A stretch of DNA of 64,000 nt from Acididesulfobacillus acetoxydans (GCF_902729405.1 NZ_LR746496.1:1674001-1738000), one strand, 5' to 3'; positions 28,413-38,421 are shown, numbered from the stretch's first letter. The notes: generated by a model not told the origin, from the sequence alone. A program made the numbers and translations.

Positions 28413-29516
28413 TTGTCTGAGACGAACCAAGACATGTTGGTTGATTTGGATGATGTAAAGAGGATTAGGGAAATGGATTCCTTGGCTTCCATCGTAGCAA
28501 CGGAGAATTACGACCTCCAGTTCAGAGAGGCTGTGGAAATAGGTGGAGCATTTGAACCGGGTAGACCGGGGAGCACCATTCACGAGATTGTTATCTTGGG
28601 CACCGGCGGTGGCTCAGCCGTTACGGGAGGATTGTTGAGGTCATTTCTCTTTAACCAGCTTAGCCAGCCCATTGTTATCTGTCAGGGGTACAACATTCCG
28701 GCCTATATTGACGAGCATAGTTTGGTACTAGTCATGTCGCACTCTGGTAACACCGAGGAAATTCTCTGTATGTATGATCAGGCTAAGGCTAAGGGTGCAC
28801 ATTTAATCTCAATAACATCCGGAGGTACCCTCTTAGCGCGAAGCAGGCAGGACGGTGTAGAGAGCTTGGTAGTACCCTGTGATATTGGGCATCCCCGCCG
28901 GGATTTGGGTTATCTTTTTGTAACAGCCGTAATCTTACTCCATAAATTAGGGCTTATTGATGACAAAACCTCGGAGTTAGAAGGGGTTGCTGACTTGTTC
29001 GCTCTCTTGAGAGAAAAATATAGACCCGAAATTCCGTCCGAAAGGAATTTGGCAAAGCAAATTGCGTTCAGGTTGGCCTGGCGGATACCCGTTATATACG
29101 GATCATCGGATTATTATGATTCGGTCGCGTGGAGGTGGAAAAACCAATTTGGCGAGAATAGCAAGCAGATGTCGTTTTACAATGTGATTCCGAATATCCA
29201 TCATGATGAGGCTGTGGGTTGGGAAGCGCCGGACGAGATAATGCGGAATTTTCACTTCATCATACTTCGGGACAATGAACTCGATCGGGTGGAGGTTAAG
29301 AAGAGAAAAGATGTGACCGCGAAAATGTTGAAACAGAAACAAGCGGGGATTACAGAGGTAGATGCCGAGGGGGTGGGAGTACTAGCACGGATGTTTTCCT
29401 TAATATACCTTGGCGACTTTGTGTCCTTGTATGCTTCGATTTGCAGGGGGATAGATCCCACGCCAGTAGGAATCATTAATCTATTCAAGAAAGAAATGGC
29501 GGAGTGGTCGAAGTGA
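28413..29516 (+). CDS. SIS-domain sugar isomerase (phosphoglucose/phosphomannose isomerase-like)
   Basis: 367 residues starting at a TTG next to a purine-rich AAGGAAGGAG. It has two SIS subdomains: the first with VILGTGGGSAVTGGLLRSF and VMSHSGNTEEIL, the second around IPVIYGSSDYYDSVAWRWK and the HHDEAVGWE motif that marks bifunctional phosphoglucose/phosphomannose isomerases. It probably interconverts an aldose and a ketose phosphate, or acts on an amino-sugar phosphate as AgaS does. The stop overlaps the next gene's GTG by 4 bases, so the two are translationally coupled. Confidence 0.85.
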   Translation: MSETNQDMLVDLDDVKRIREMDSLASIVATENYDLQFREAVEIGGAFEPGRPGSTIHEIVILGTGGGSAVTGGLLRSFLFNQLSQPIVICQGYNIPAYIDEHSLVLVMSHSGNTEEILCMYDQAKAKGAHLISITSGGTLLARSRQDGVESLVVPCDIGHPRRDLGYLFVTAVILLHKLGLIDDKTSELEGVADLFALLREKYRPEIPSERNLAKQIAFRLAWRIPVIYGSSDYYDSVAWRWKNQFGENSKQMSFYNVIPNIHHDEAVGWEAPDEIMRNFHFIILRDNELDRVEVKKRKDVTAKMLKQKQAGITEVDAEGVGVLARMFSLIYLGDFVSLYASICRGIDPTPVGIINLFKKEMAEWSK

Positions 29517-30442
29517 TTTTAACCGTTACACTAAATACAGCGATTGATAAAGCTTATAAAGTCGAGAGTTTCCAGCCCGGCCAGGTTATAAGGGTTAAGG
29601 ATGCGAAATATTCAGCCGGTGGTAAAGGGCTGAATGTAACGCGGGTGATTACAACGTTAGGTGAGCCGGTACTTGCCATAGGATTTAGCGGAGGCTACGC
29701 GGGGATGTTCGTCGAAAGTGAACTTAACAAGGCGAAAATTCCGCATCAGTTTGTCCGTATACAAGGAGAAACAAGGTCCTGCATTAACATTATAGATAGC
29801 TCTACGGGGGTCCAGACTGAGCTGTTAGAACCGGGCCCCACGGTCGAAGAAGAGGATCTCAGCAAACTGATTGATCTTTACGAAAGAGAAGTGGACTTAT
29901 GTGACGTGATAACGCTATCCGGTAGTGTACTCAATGGAGTTAAGGAAAATATATACAGAGTATTGGTTGAGATTGCCCGCAGCAAAGGCAAAAAGGTGAT
30001 TTTAGACACGAGCGAAAGGTACTTAGTGGAAGGGACAAAATCCTACCCGACACTTGTTAAACCAAACGTTAATGAGGCTGAGTATCTGCTCGGTACCAAA
30101 ATCAGAAACGTCACGGACGCGAAGTCCGCTGCAAAGCATCTTGTGAAATTAGGCGTTCAATTGGCAGCCATATCATTGGGGAGAGACGGTGCGGTTGTGG
30201 CGACGGAGAAGAGAACGTACTATGCTAAAGCCCCCAGCGTCCAGGCCTTGAATACCGTGGGTAGCGGTGACGCAATGGTCGCAGGATTTGCCGTTGCTCT
30301 GGCAAGAGGGTATGGTGTCGAGGAGATGTTGAAATTGGGAGTTGCCGTGTCCGCGGCAAACGCGGTAACCATTGAAACGGGAAGTTGCAAATTGGAGGAT
30401 ATTCAGTTTTTCTTGAGACAGGTGGCGGTGACAGGGATGTAG
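29513..30442 (+). CDS. PfkB-family kinase (tagatose-6-phosphate kinase / 1-phosphofructokinase)
   Basis: 309 residues, the LacC/FruK length. Starts MILTVTLNTAIDKAY at the GTG at 29513, overlapping the SIS stop by 4 bases. PfkB signatures are SAGGKGLNVTRVI and the catalytic-base motif NTVGSGDAMVAGFAV near residue 250. It would phosphorylate tagatose 6-phosphate or fructose 1-phosphate to a bisphosphate for the GatY-like aldolase at 31349. That fits a galactitol pathway: PTS, dehydrogenase, kinase, aldolase. Confidence 0.88.
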   Translation: MILTVTLNTAIDKAYKVESFQPGQVIRVKDAKYSAGGKGLNVTRVITTLGEPVLAIGFSGGYAGMFVESELNKAKIPHQFVRIQGETRSCINIIDSSTGVQTELLEPGPTVEEEDLSKLIDLYEREVDLCDVITLSGSVLNGVKENIYRVLVEIARSKGKKVILDTSERYLVEGTKSYPTLVKPNVNEAEYLLGTKIRNVTDAKSAAKHLVKLGVQLAAISLGRDGAVVATEKRTYYAKAPSVQALNTVGSGDAMVAGFAVALARGYGVEEMLKLGVAVSAANAVTIETGSCKLEDIQFFLRQVAVTGM

Positions 30443-30525
30443 GGATAGTGGAGGCGGTAATCTAGTCATGCTACTATTAAGGTAGAGAAATAAACCATAG
30501 AAGAGTATAGACGGGTGGTAACGCA

Positions 30526-31308
30526 ATGAGAATTGCAGCACAGCGACAAAAAGTCATCATGGATAAAATACGGGCCGGTATACCGATTAACGTCGGGGAA
30601 TTCAGCCGTGAACTGGGAGTTTCCACCATGACGATTAGGCGTGATTTAGAAAGGCTCGAAATAGAGGGCCTCCTTACAAGAACACATGGTGGGGCCGTCC
30701 CTTTAAACGGATCGTTTGAGGAACCGTCGTTTGCAGAGAAAATGAGCCAATTTCCTGAAGAGAAAATGGCAATTGCCAAAAAGGCTTCGGAATTAATTGA
30801 AGAAGGGGATACTGTTCTCCTAGGCGCGGGTACGACCTTAACGGCTCTGGCGAAGTTATTGAAAAACCGGCAAAACCTTACAATAGTAACTAACACAGTA
30901 AATGTAGCTATGGAACTGGCGCAAAGCGAAGGAATTCAGCTTATTTTAACGGGGGGGCATATTCGCACAAAGTCTTACGCCCTTGTCGGTCCGCTGACGG
31001 AAAGAGTGTTCCGTGAGGTACACGCCAAAAAAGTTTTCTTGGGTGTTAACAGCATCAGCATAGAACATGGATTAAGTACGCCTGACATGACGGAAGCTTA
31101 TACTAATGCCCAGATGATTGACTCTGCTGATAAACTTATCGTTCTGGCTGACCATTCGAAATTTGGCCAAGGTGCCTTGTCGCGGTTCGCCGACATAGCA
31201 GACATTGATACGTTGATTACGGATAACCGCACTCCGCTGCATTTCCTGGAACAGGCCAGAAAGCGCAGTGTAAATGTGATCATAGTGAATCCGGGGGAAC
31301 CCAGCTAG
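30526..31308 (+). CDS. DeoR-family transcriptional regulator
   Basis: 260 residues. N-terminal helix-turn-helix (VGEFSRELGVSTMTIRRDL, then EGLLTRTHGGAV) and a C-terminal DeoRC sugar-phosphate-sensing domain (residues about 75-235; VLLGAGTTLTALAK, GPLTERVFREVHAKKVFLG). DeoR proteins usually repress neighbouring sugar genes and release on binding a sugar phosphate. It lies inside the kinase-aldolase operon, 83 bases after the kinase gene, so autoregulation is likely. Confidence 0.93.
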   Translation: MRIAAQRQKVIMDKIRAGIPINVGEFSRELGVSTMTIRRDLERLEIEGLLTRTHGGAVPLNGSFEEPSFAEKMSQFPEEKMAIAKKASELIEEGDTVLLGAGTTLTALAKLLKNRQNLTIVTNTVNVAMELAQSEGIQLILTGGHIRTKSYALVGPLTERVFREVHAKKVFLGVNSISIEHGLSTPDMTEAYTNAQMIDSADKLIVLADHSKFGQGALSRFADIADIDTLITDNRTPLHFLEQARKRSVNVIIVNPGEPS

Positions 31309-31348
31309 TCAGGTATTGCGGTGAGTACAAGGGTGGGAGGAAAATATA

Positions 31349-32203
31349 GTGGATTTGGTAAATTCAAAAGAGCTTTTAGAACGTGCTCGTGCGGGCGGCT
31401 ATGCCTTAGGGGGATTCAATATTCATAATCAAGAAACTATACAAGCAGTTGTTGAGGCGGGGTTTGAACATCGCGCACCGGTAATCCTTCAGGCGACTCC
31501 TGGAACGGTTAAATACACCGGGAGTGACTTGCTTGTGGCGATGGCCCGAGCTCTGGCGATACGGGCGAACGTACCGATCGTACTGCACTTGGACCACGCT
31601 ACGGATCTGGAATTAATTGAAGAATGTGTTAAAGCCGGTTTCACATCGGTCATGTTTGACGGCTCACGTTTGAAATGGGAAGAAAATATCCGCCTAACAC
31701 GCTGGGTTGTAGGTTTGGCCCATAGCAAAGGGCTTACGGTGGAAGCCGAGTTGGGACGGATTGGCGGTCAGGAAGAGGTAACGATCGTGAGCGATTCCGA
31801 GGTGAACTACACGGATCCCGGTGACGCAAGACGATTTGTCCAGGAAACAGGGGTTGATTCGTTAGCAATTGCCATAGGTACGGCTCATGGGGTTTACAAG
31901 AACGAACCAAAGCTGGATCTCCAGCGGCTCGAAGCCATCGCCTTGGCTGTAAACGTTCCACTAGTACTCCATGGGGCCTCAGGAGTGCCTGATGCCGCGA
32001 TTACCAGAAGTATAAGTCTTGGTATAAGTAAAATTAACATCGCAACAGATTTGAAATTGGCCTTGGCGGCGGCATTGAGAAGTGCTCTTCTTGCGAAACC
32101 AGAGGAAAATGACCCCCGTCGCTACTTTGCCAAAGCACGCGGTGAGGTCAAAAACGTCGTGAGCCAAAAAATGCGTCTATTCGGTATCGAAGGGCGGGCG
32201 TAG
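31349..32203 (+). CDS. Class II bisphosphate aldolase, GatY/KbaY-like
   Basis: 284 residues, the same length as tagatose-bisphosphate aldolases GatY and KbaY. Zinc ligands are visible in VLHLDHATD, IGTAHGVYK and LVLHGASGVP; the GGQE motif occurs in the 140s. It cleaves tagatose or fructose 1,6-bisphosphate to dihydroxyacetone phosphate and glyceraldehyde 3-phosphate. Start is the GTG at 31349 after GGGAGG. Context with the galactitol EII, dehydrogenase and kinase favours tagatose bisphosphate, but fructose bisphosphate is possible. Confidence 0.9.
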   Translation: MDLVNSKELLERARAGGYALGGFNIHNQETIQAVVEAGFEHRAPVILQATPGTVKYTGSDLLVAMARALAIRANVPIVLHLDHATDLELIEECVKAGFTSVMFDGSRLKWEENIRLTRWVVGLAHSKGLTVEAELGRIGGQEEVTIVSDSEVNYTDPGDARRFVQETGVDSLAIAIGTAHGVYKNEPKLDLQRLEAIALAVNVPLVLHGASGVPDAAITRSISLGISKINIATDLKLALAAALRSALLAKPEENDPRRYFAKARGEVKNVVSQKMRLFGIEGRA

Positions 32204-32424
32204 GTGTTGTTGAGCTGCATAGGCTCTTAATAGATACGGGTGCCGTCAAATCTAAACAGAGAGTATTCAGAAGCGGACTACACAACTGGGGTGAGGCCGG
32301 AATCTCTTGGTTATCGTGTTTTTGGAAAGGGGGTGAGGTTTGGAAAAACGTTGGACCCAAAGCGAAAGACTGCAAAGAGGCAAAACTGACGGAAACTTGG
32401 CATGGTAAAAAAAGGAGGGCGAAC

Positions 32425-33732
32425 ATGTTTAAGAGAAAATTAAGGAGAGTCTTCTTGCCGTTAATGGTGAGCATGTTGGTCGTTGGGATGTTTGCTATTG
32501 GCTGCGGTCAGACAAACACTCAAGCGGCGGGGCAAAGTTCCCAGGGTAAACCGGTGACGATCAACTTCATGGCAGATTCACGCCCGGAATTTGACAAAAT
32601 GGAGCAACTCCTGCCTCAATTCGAGAAGAAGACCGGGATTCATGTGAACTATATGAAGCTGCAAGAGACGCCTCTGAGGGCGAAGACTGGTCTCGAAGTG
32701 TCGGCCCCGTCGACCGACATAGACGTGTTCATGACGGATTTCATGTTCCTTAATAAGTATGCGAAGGCAGGTTACTTGGCACCCCTCGATAAATATCTCG
32801 ATGCTAGCAGTACATTTAATAAAGCCAATTACATGAAACCTTTTATCGATTCCGTCAGCTACAAAGGGCAAATTTACGGCATGCCTTTGTATCAAGACTG
32901 TAACATCCTGGTATATAGGGCTGACATCTTTAAAAAACTCCATCTAACGGTACCAAAAACCTTTGCTGAACTTGAACATGACGCCAAAGTCATTAAAGAA
33001 AATGAGCCCGGTATGGCGGGGATCGTTATGAGAGGACAACGAGGATATGGAGTCAACGAATGGACTTGGCCGACCTTTCTTGAGGGATTTGGTGGAAGTT
33101 ATCTGACTCAAGACGAAAAAGCGGGTAATCTCACGTCTCCGGAAGCTATCCAAGCGCTGACCTATTATACAGACATCTTGAAAAAGTATGGACCGCCCGG
33201 AGTTGCCAACTATTCTTATGTTGAGGTGCAAAACGACATGATGCAGGGCAAAGTGGGGATGTTTGTTGACTCAGCCACTTTGGCTCCGCGTTGTGAGGAC
33301 CCCAGCGCATCAAAGGTGGCCGGAAAGCTGGGTTTCGCCATGGTTCCTGGAGATAAAGCGGTTGCTCCGGGGTTCTACAGCTGGACATTGGCGGTGCCGG
33401 CACATGCAAAACATAAAGCGGCGGCTGCGAAATTTATTGCCTGGCTGACGAGTCCTAAAATTGCGACCGAGTGTGGTTTTTCCGCACCGAATCAGGCTTT
33501 AGAGAAGGTTTATAACATTCCGGCTTATCCGGGCACGGAACCTTTGATTGACGTTATGAAAGCTTCTCTCAAACTGGCTAATCCGGATTATAGACCGCGC
33601 ATTCCGCAGGCTGATCAGGTAGGAACCGCTGTTTCCGTTGCTATCTCCTCCGTTTTGGATGGGTCTAAGACCCCGAAGGAAGCACTCACGCAAGCAAATG
33701 ACGAGGTAAACCGTATTCTGCAAGGAAAATAG
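32425..33732 (+). CDS. ABC transporter sugar-binding lipoprotein
   Basis: 435 residues, family 1 extracellular solute-binding protein. The N-terminus has a lysine/arginine-rich start, a hydrophobic core and a lipobox ending FAIGC, so Cys27 is the lipidated residue. The mature part begins with a low-complexity linker, then VTINFMADSRPEFDKME. AAGGAGGG precedes the ATG. It would capture a sugar or polyol outside the membrane for the two permeases that follow. Confidence 0.93.
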   Translation: MFKRKLRRVFLPLMVSMLVVGMFAIGCGQTNTQAAGQSSQGKPVTINFMADSRPEFDKMEQLLPQFEKKTGIHVNYMKLQETPLRAKTGLEVSAPSTDIDVFMTDFMFLNKYAKAGYLAPLDKYLDASSTFNKANYMKPFIDSVSYKGQIYGMPLYQDCNILVYRADIFKKLHLTVPKTFAELEHDAKVIKENEPGMAGIVMRGQRGYGVNEWTWPTFLEGFGGSYLTQDEKAGNLTSPEAIQALTYYTDILKKYGPPGVANYSYVEVQNDMMQGKVGMFVDSATLAPRCEDPSASKVAGKLGFAMVPGDKAVAPGFYSWTLAVPAHAKHKAAAAKFIAWLTSPKIATECGFSAPNQALEKVYNIPAYPGTEPLIDVMKASLKLANPDYRPRIPQADQVGTAVSVAISSVLDGSKTPKEALTQANDEVNRILQGK

Positions 33733-33933
33733 TCTTAGCGAGACCGGCGGCTGACGCATCGGACGCAGCCGCCGGATTTAAAAACTCAGCGCGGCAACCC
33801 TCGTGGGGAGTGTCCAGTCGAGCAGTGTAATCACTTCGGATTTTCGATTTGCTCGGGGATTCTTTGGCGGTTGTGTACAATCTGCGTATTAGAAGCAGTC
33901 GGCAGATATGATGCCTTGGTGGGAGTTGAAGAG

Positions 33934-34845
33934 ATGGAAGCGGAACAAAGATACAGAAGGATCTTACGGATCAAGGACAAACATTATGTAGCGCTGTTTT
34001 TGGCTCCGGCTATAGCGGCACTTATTTTGCTGACAATTTACCCTATGCTCTATAGTTTGAAAATCAGCTTCTTTAATTGGAATCTTACCGTTCCTGGTTC
34101 GCAAAACCAATTTGTCGGTTTGCAGAATTACGCTGAGATTCTTAAACACGGAGAATTCTGGCATTCTCTGTGGATAACTATTTGTTTTACCTTTTTTAGC
34201 GTTTTGTTCTGCATGGTCATTGGGACTAGTTTAGCGTTTCTTATGTTCCAGAACCTAAAAGGGGCAAGTATCGTTCGGACGTTTGTTATTTCCGCGATGG
34301 TGATTGCCCCAATCATTGTGGGAACGGCCTGGCGGCTAATGTACAACCCGGGTTGGGGATTAATTAATTACTTCCTTTCTGTGGCCGGTATTGGGGGACG
34401 ACCGTTCTTGGCACAGGCGAGCACCGTACTGCCCGCGTTGATTGTAGTTGATGTATGGGAGTGGTCGCCTCTGGTTATGGTGATAGTTCTTGCGGGACTC
34501 CAGGGGCTGTCCCCAGAAGTCTATGAATCTGCTAGGGTAGATGGGGCTTCTCGTTGGCAAACGTTTATTCATATTACGTTACCACTACTGAAACCAGCGT
34601 TGCTACTGTCCCTATTGATAAGAACTATGGACGCCTTTCGGACTTTCGATACCATTTATGCTATGACCGGCGGAGGCCCAGGGCGCTCAAGCGAAAATCT
34701 GAATATCCTCATGTACAATACCGCTTTCGAGTATTTCCAAGTCTCTAAAGCGGCCAGCATGGCTCTCTTAAGTCTAATTGTAATTACCGTCATCTGTACT
34801 TTGATCTTCAGAGTATTTCGGAGGAACGAGGGTGAAGCACAGTGA
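33934..34845 (+). CDS. ABC sugar permease, MalF/UgpA type
   Basis: 303 residues with six hydrophobic segments. The cytoplasmic EAA loop is visible as YESARVDGASRWQTFIHITL near residue 212. I choose the ATG at 33934 with GGGAG 8 bases upstream, rather than an upstream ATG that adds an implausible N-terminus. Its last codons overlap the next permease start by 4 bases. No ATPase gene is present in the operon, so a shared MsmK/UgpC-type ATPase elsewhere must drive it. Confidence 0.92.
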   Translation: MEAEQRYRRILRIKDKHYVALFLAPAIAALILLTIYPMLYSLKISFFNWNLTVPGSQNQFVGLQNYAEILKHGEFWHSLWITICFTFFSVLFCMVIGTSLAFLMFQNLKGASIVRTFVISAMVIAPIIVGTAWRLMYNPGWGLINYFLSVAGIGGRPFLAQASTVLPALIVVDVWEWSPLVMVIVLAGLQGLSPEVYESARVDGASRWQTFIHITLPLLKPALLLSLLIRTMDAFRTFDTIYAMTGGGPGRSSENLNILMYNTAFEYFQVSKAASMALLSLIVITVICTLIFRVFRRNEGEAQ

Positions 34846-35669
34846 GAAATAGAAAAAGACTTATACGCATTCTCCTTTATGCCCTCTTGTTGATTGTCTT
34901 CTGCGTTTACGTCACACCGATTTGGTATATTGTAACCACTTCTTTCAAACTAGAACGAGACGCATATGCCATTCCACCCAAAGTTTTTTTTGTTCCTACC
35001 TTGGCCAATTATTTTGACGCCTTTTCCGGACGGGGAATGGGACACAATTTTTTTAACAGCCTCGTCGTTTCCAGTGTCAGCAGCGTTTTAGCCTTGTTAC
35101 TAGGCACTCCGGCAGCCTATGCCCTTTCTCGCTTCGAGTTTAAGAAGAAAGAAAGTATCTTCTTTTGGTTTCTAAGTACACGTATGGCACCATTTATCTT
35201 GGCGGGCTTACCCGTTTACCTTCTGTCTAAGCAAATTGGTTTGTATGACACCAGGACCTTACTTGTGATTATGGACATGCTGATCAACCTGGCTTGGGTT
35301 GTCTGGATGATGCGCTCATTTTTTGACGACATTCCGCCGGATATTGATGAAGCGTGCATGGTAGACGGTTGCAGTCGGACTTCGGCCCTTTTTCGGGTTA
35401 TCCTGCCTTTAGCTACCCCCGGCCTTGTTGCCTCTACGATTTTCTGCCTGATTATGAGTTGGAATGAATATTTCTTTGCCATGATTTTGACAAGTTTCAA
35501 TGCCCAAACGCTGCCTGCAGCCATTTCGTCTTTTTTGACGGTTTACGGTTTGCTGTGGGGCCAGATGGCCGCAGCGGGTACTGTCATCGCTATTCCAATC
35601 ATGGTTTTTGTATTCTTTATGCAGAAGCATATTATCCGCGGACTGACAATGGGCGCGGTGAAAAGTTAA
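34842..35669 (+). CDS. ABC sugar permease, MalG/UgpE type
   Basis: 275 residues with six hydrophobic segments and the EAA loop DEACMVDGCSRTSALFRVIL near residue 170. The GTG start overlaps the stop of the preceding permease in a GTGA. It forms the membrane channel together with the gene at 33934. The C-terminus RGLTMGAVKS is typical for this subfamily. Confidence 0.93.
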   Translation: MRNRKRLIRILLYALLLIVFCVYVTPIWYIVTTSFKLERDAYAIPPKVFFVPTLANYFDAFSGRGMGHNFFNSLVVSSVSSVLALLLGTPAAYALSRFEFKKKESIFFWFLSTRMAPFILAGLPVYLLSKQIGLYDTRTLLVIMDMLINLAWVVWMMRSFFDDIPPDIDEACMVDGCSRTSALFRVILPLATPGLVASTIFCLIMSWNEYFFAMILTSFNAQTLPAAISSFLTVYGLLWGQMAAAGTVIAIPIMVFVFFMQKHIIRGLTMGAVKS

Positions 35670-35697
35670 AGATTTAAGATTAAGACAGGTGAAAGGT

Positions 35698-37185
35698 ATG
35701 CAGTATGTACTGGGAATTGACTTGGGGACCTCCAGCTGTAAAACAGTCCTGTTTACAGACAAGCTCATTGTCGTGTGTTCAGCCAGCGCAGAATATGGAA
35801 CTTCTTATCCCCGTCCGGGGTGGGCTGAACAGCGAGCGGAAGAGTGGTGGGAGGCACTCAGACAGACGGTTTCCCGTGTTTTGACGGAGAGCCGAATCAA
35901 GCCGTCGGAGATAGCTGCCATTGGAGTGGATTCACAGGGAAGCACTGTTTTGCCAGTGACTGCCGAGGGACAGGCACTTCGCCCCGGTTTAATCTGGATG
36001 GACCGGAGGGCAGAGGTACAGTGCCGCTGGATTGATGAAAACTTGGGAGACAGCTTGTGGCAGATCAGTGGAAACCATAATGATCCCTCGAATATTGCCC
36101 CTAAGGTTTTGTGGCTCAAAAATAACGAACCGGATGTTTACAGTCGAGCCGATAAGTTCATGCACGCGAACGGTTACCTAATTTATAGATTAACCGGTCA
36201 GTTTAGTATGGATAAATCTGAAGGAGGTCTGACCCAGCTGTTTGATACGGTGCGGGGCTCATGGTCCGAGGAACTCATCATGTCATGTGGTATTGATCGA
36301 GCCAAGTTGCCGGATATCTACGACTGCTTTGAGGTGGTCGGACAGGTAACAACGGAGGCTGCGCGAGAGACTGGCCTATGCCAGGGAACCCCAGTGGTTG
36401 CCGGCGCTATGGATATGGTGGCTTCAGCCTTGGGTGCCGGGGTGTACCACGCGGGAGAAATGTACGTTGCCGCGGGAACCGTAACAGCCCTGGGGGTTGC
36501 CGTGGACGAGCCTAAGTTTACACATTCGATGCACCTTTACCATCATATTATCCCCGATCTCTGGATTAACGCTGCGGGGGTAGACTTTGGTGGAGGGGGC
36601 CTGCGATGGCTAAGGAATGTCCTGTCGGAAGAGGATTACCTTATTCTAAACGATTTGGCGCAGGAGTCGTGCCCCGGTAGCAACGGTTTAATATTCCTTC
36701 CCTACATGGTGGGACAGCGTGCTCCGCTTTGGAACAGTGCCACTCGCGGTGTAATCATGGGCCTACATCCCGCCACGGGTAAGGCGGACTTTATTCGCAT
36801 GTTCATGGAGGGTAATGCCTTTGGAGTACGCAACATTCTAGATATCGCTGAGAAGGAGGGTTTGGCGGGTGGATCCATACGAATGACGGGAGGTTGTACC
36901 CAAAGCCCGATCTGGACGCAAATCTTCGCAGATATCACCGGCAAGAACATAGAGGTGCCGGGCGCCCTGGATGTAGCGGCATTGGGCTCGGCTGTCACTG
37001 CCGCGGTTGGGATTGGGATGTTCCGTGGCTTTGAGGAGGCTTTAACGGGATATTCGCTGGAAAATACTTATCAGGTTAGGAGTTCCGAACATCAACTTTA
37101 CGAAAAGATGTTTCGAATCTACAAGCGGATCTATGCAAACTTGCGGGAGGAGTTTACTCTTCTTGCGGAGATCGGGTTTTCTTAA
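35698..37185 (+). CDS. FGGY-family carbohydrate kinase (xylulokinase-like)
   Basis: 495 residues. N-terminal phosphate-binding GIDLGTSSCKT, then the catalytic-base region AGAMDMVASALGAG and the second phosphate motif AAGTVTALG. The C-terminal MTGGCTQSPIWTQIFADITG is the usual FGGY signature. It phosphorylates a sugar or polyol delivered by the ABC importer just upstream (20 bases apart). Xylulokinase is the nearest familiar member, but FGGY specificity cannot be read by eye. Confidence 0.88.
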   Translation: MQYVLGIDLGTSSCKTVLFTDKLIVVCSASAEYGTSYPRPGWAEQRAEEWWEALRQTVSRVLTESRIKPSEIAAIGVDSQGSTVLPVTAEGQALRPGLIWMDRRAEVQCRWIDENLGDSLWQISGNHNDPSNIAPKVLWLKNNEPDVYSRADKFMHANGYLIYRLTGQFSMDKSEGGLTQLFDTVRGSWSEELIMSCGIDRAKLPDIYDCFEVVGQVTTEAARETGLCQGTPVVAGAMDMVASALGAGVYHAGEMYVAAGTVTALGVAVDEPKFTHSMHLYHHIIPDLWINAAGVDFGGGGLRWLRNVLSEEDYLILNDLAQESCPGSNGLIFLPYMVGQRAPLWNSATRGVIMGLHPATGKADFIRMFMEGNAFGVRNILDIAEKEGLAGGSIRMTGGCTQSPIWTQIFADITGKNIEVPGALDVAALGSAVTAAVGIGMFRGFEEALTGYSLENTYQVRSSEHQLYEKMFRIYKRIYANLREEFTLLAEIGFS

Positions 37186-37230
37186 GCCTAAGTGTTAATG
37201 AACTCAAAAAGAGAGAAAGGGTGCTAATTT

Positions 37231-38376
37231 ATGGATAAACTTACGCCGCGCCAGAGGGTGGCTATTGCACTGAACCATCAGGAGCCGGATCGCGTGCCCA
37301 TTGATATTGGCTCAACCGCTTGTAGTTTTACTAACGATCTTTTTCAGAGAATGAAAGCGCATCTTGGGATTACAAGCCGTGACATCGTGATGCGTCCGGA
37401 TGAGAGTGCAGCCTTCTACAACGATGATTTACTTGAGGCTCTCGGTGTTGACTTTCGCCACCTCTTTTTGATGCCGTCGGATAGTCACGATTTTGGCGTG
37501 GACGCTGAAGGTTGCATGGTGAGCGAATGGGGATTGAAAAAGAAGAAGGTCGACGGATTATCCATCATTGTTAACAAGCCCCTTGAAAACGCCACATTGG
37601 ACGACATCGACAGATATCCCTGGCCGGATCCTTTCGATCCCAGCCGGGTCAGGGGTTTAAGGCAAAGAGGCCAGTACCTTTATGAACATACCGAGTATGC
37701 CTTGGCCGCACGGGCGGTTTCTCATGGGTTCTTCGAATTGGCCTGGGAACTCAGGGGGATGGACAATTTTCTGGTCGATATGATGGTTGACAAGGAATTT
37801 GCCACGAAGCTGCTTGACAAGACTCTGGAGATTCAAATGCAGTTCTATGAGGTACTGCTCAGAAATGTTGGTCCCTACCTGCAAATTGTGGAGACAGCCG
37901 ATGACTACGGTACTCAGAACGGTCCAATGATGTCTCCGAATTTATTCCGCGAGATGATTAAGCCACGGCGCAAAAAGTTGAATGACCTTATTAGAAGTTT
38001 GGCACCTCAGGCCAAGATTTTCCACCACACTTGCGGTTCAGTATATCTTTTGATCGACGATCTCATTAAGACCGGTGTCGATATCCTGAATCCGGTTCAA
38101 CCCTTGGCCAAGGACATGGACTCGTTCCGACTAAAGAAGGAATTCGGGAGCCGCCTTTGCTTCCACGGAGGCGTGGATGAACAGCGGGCTTTGCCGGGCA
38201 GCAAAGCAGAGTTAGCAAGGGAAATAAAGATTCGTTTGGCGGCATTTGCCCAGGGCGGCGGTTACATTATGGCTCCCACCAGTAATTTCCAAGCCGATAC
38301 TTCAATCGAAAATATCCTCTTCTATTTGGAGACCATCAAGGAATATGGCCTGTATCCAATTCGAGTCGTCGAATAA
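37231..38376 (+). CDS. URO-D-fold methyltransferase-like protein, paralogue 1
   Basis: 381 residues of the uroporphyrinogen-decarboxylase superfamily (N-terminal LTPRQRVAIALNHQEPDRVPID). It is not a likely HemE: His266 and Cys268 in FHHTCGS and Cys310 in RLCFHGGVD reproduce the H-x-C...C zinc site of the corrinoid-dependent methyltransferases MtaA and MtbA and of O-demethylases in this fold. These activate a methylated substrate or coenzyme thiol and exchange methyl with a corrinoid protein. A second paralogue follows and a corrinoid protein is encoded 2.5 kb downstream. The substrate is unknown; operon context points to a methylated polyol or sugar. Confidence 0.82.
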   Translation: MDKLTPRQRVAIALNHQEPDRVPIDIGSTACSFTNDLFQRMKAHLGITSRDIVMRPDESAAFYNDDLLEALGVDFRHLFLMPSDSHDFGVDAEGCMVSEWGLKKKKVDGLSIIVNKPLENATLDDIDRYPWPDPFDPSRVRGLRQRGQYLYEHTEYALAARAVSHGFFELAWELRGMDNFLVDMMVDKEFATKLLDKTLEIQMQFYEVLLRNVGPYLQIVETADDYGTQNGPMMSPNLFREMIKPRRKKLNDLIRSLAPQAKIFHHTCGSVYLLIDDLIKTGVDILNPVQPLAKDMDSFRLKKEFGSRLCFHGGVDEQRALPGSKAELAREIKIRLAAFAQGGGYIMAPTSNFQADTSIENILFYLETIKEYGLYPIRVVE

Positions 38377-38421
38377 TTTGTAGATACGCTATGTCTTAAG
38401 CCGGTTGGAAGGAGGATGAGG

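Noticed and set aside
32204-32424. T-box or other riboswitch before the sugar-binding protein
   Set aside because: No T-box antiterminator motif (TGGNACCGCG) and no clear terminator; only a ribosome binding site is convincing.
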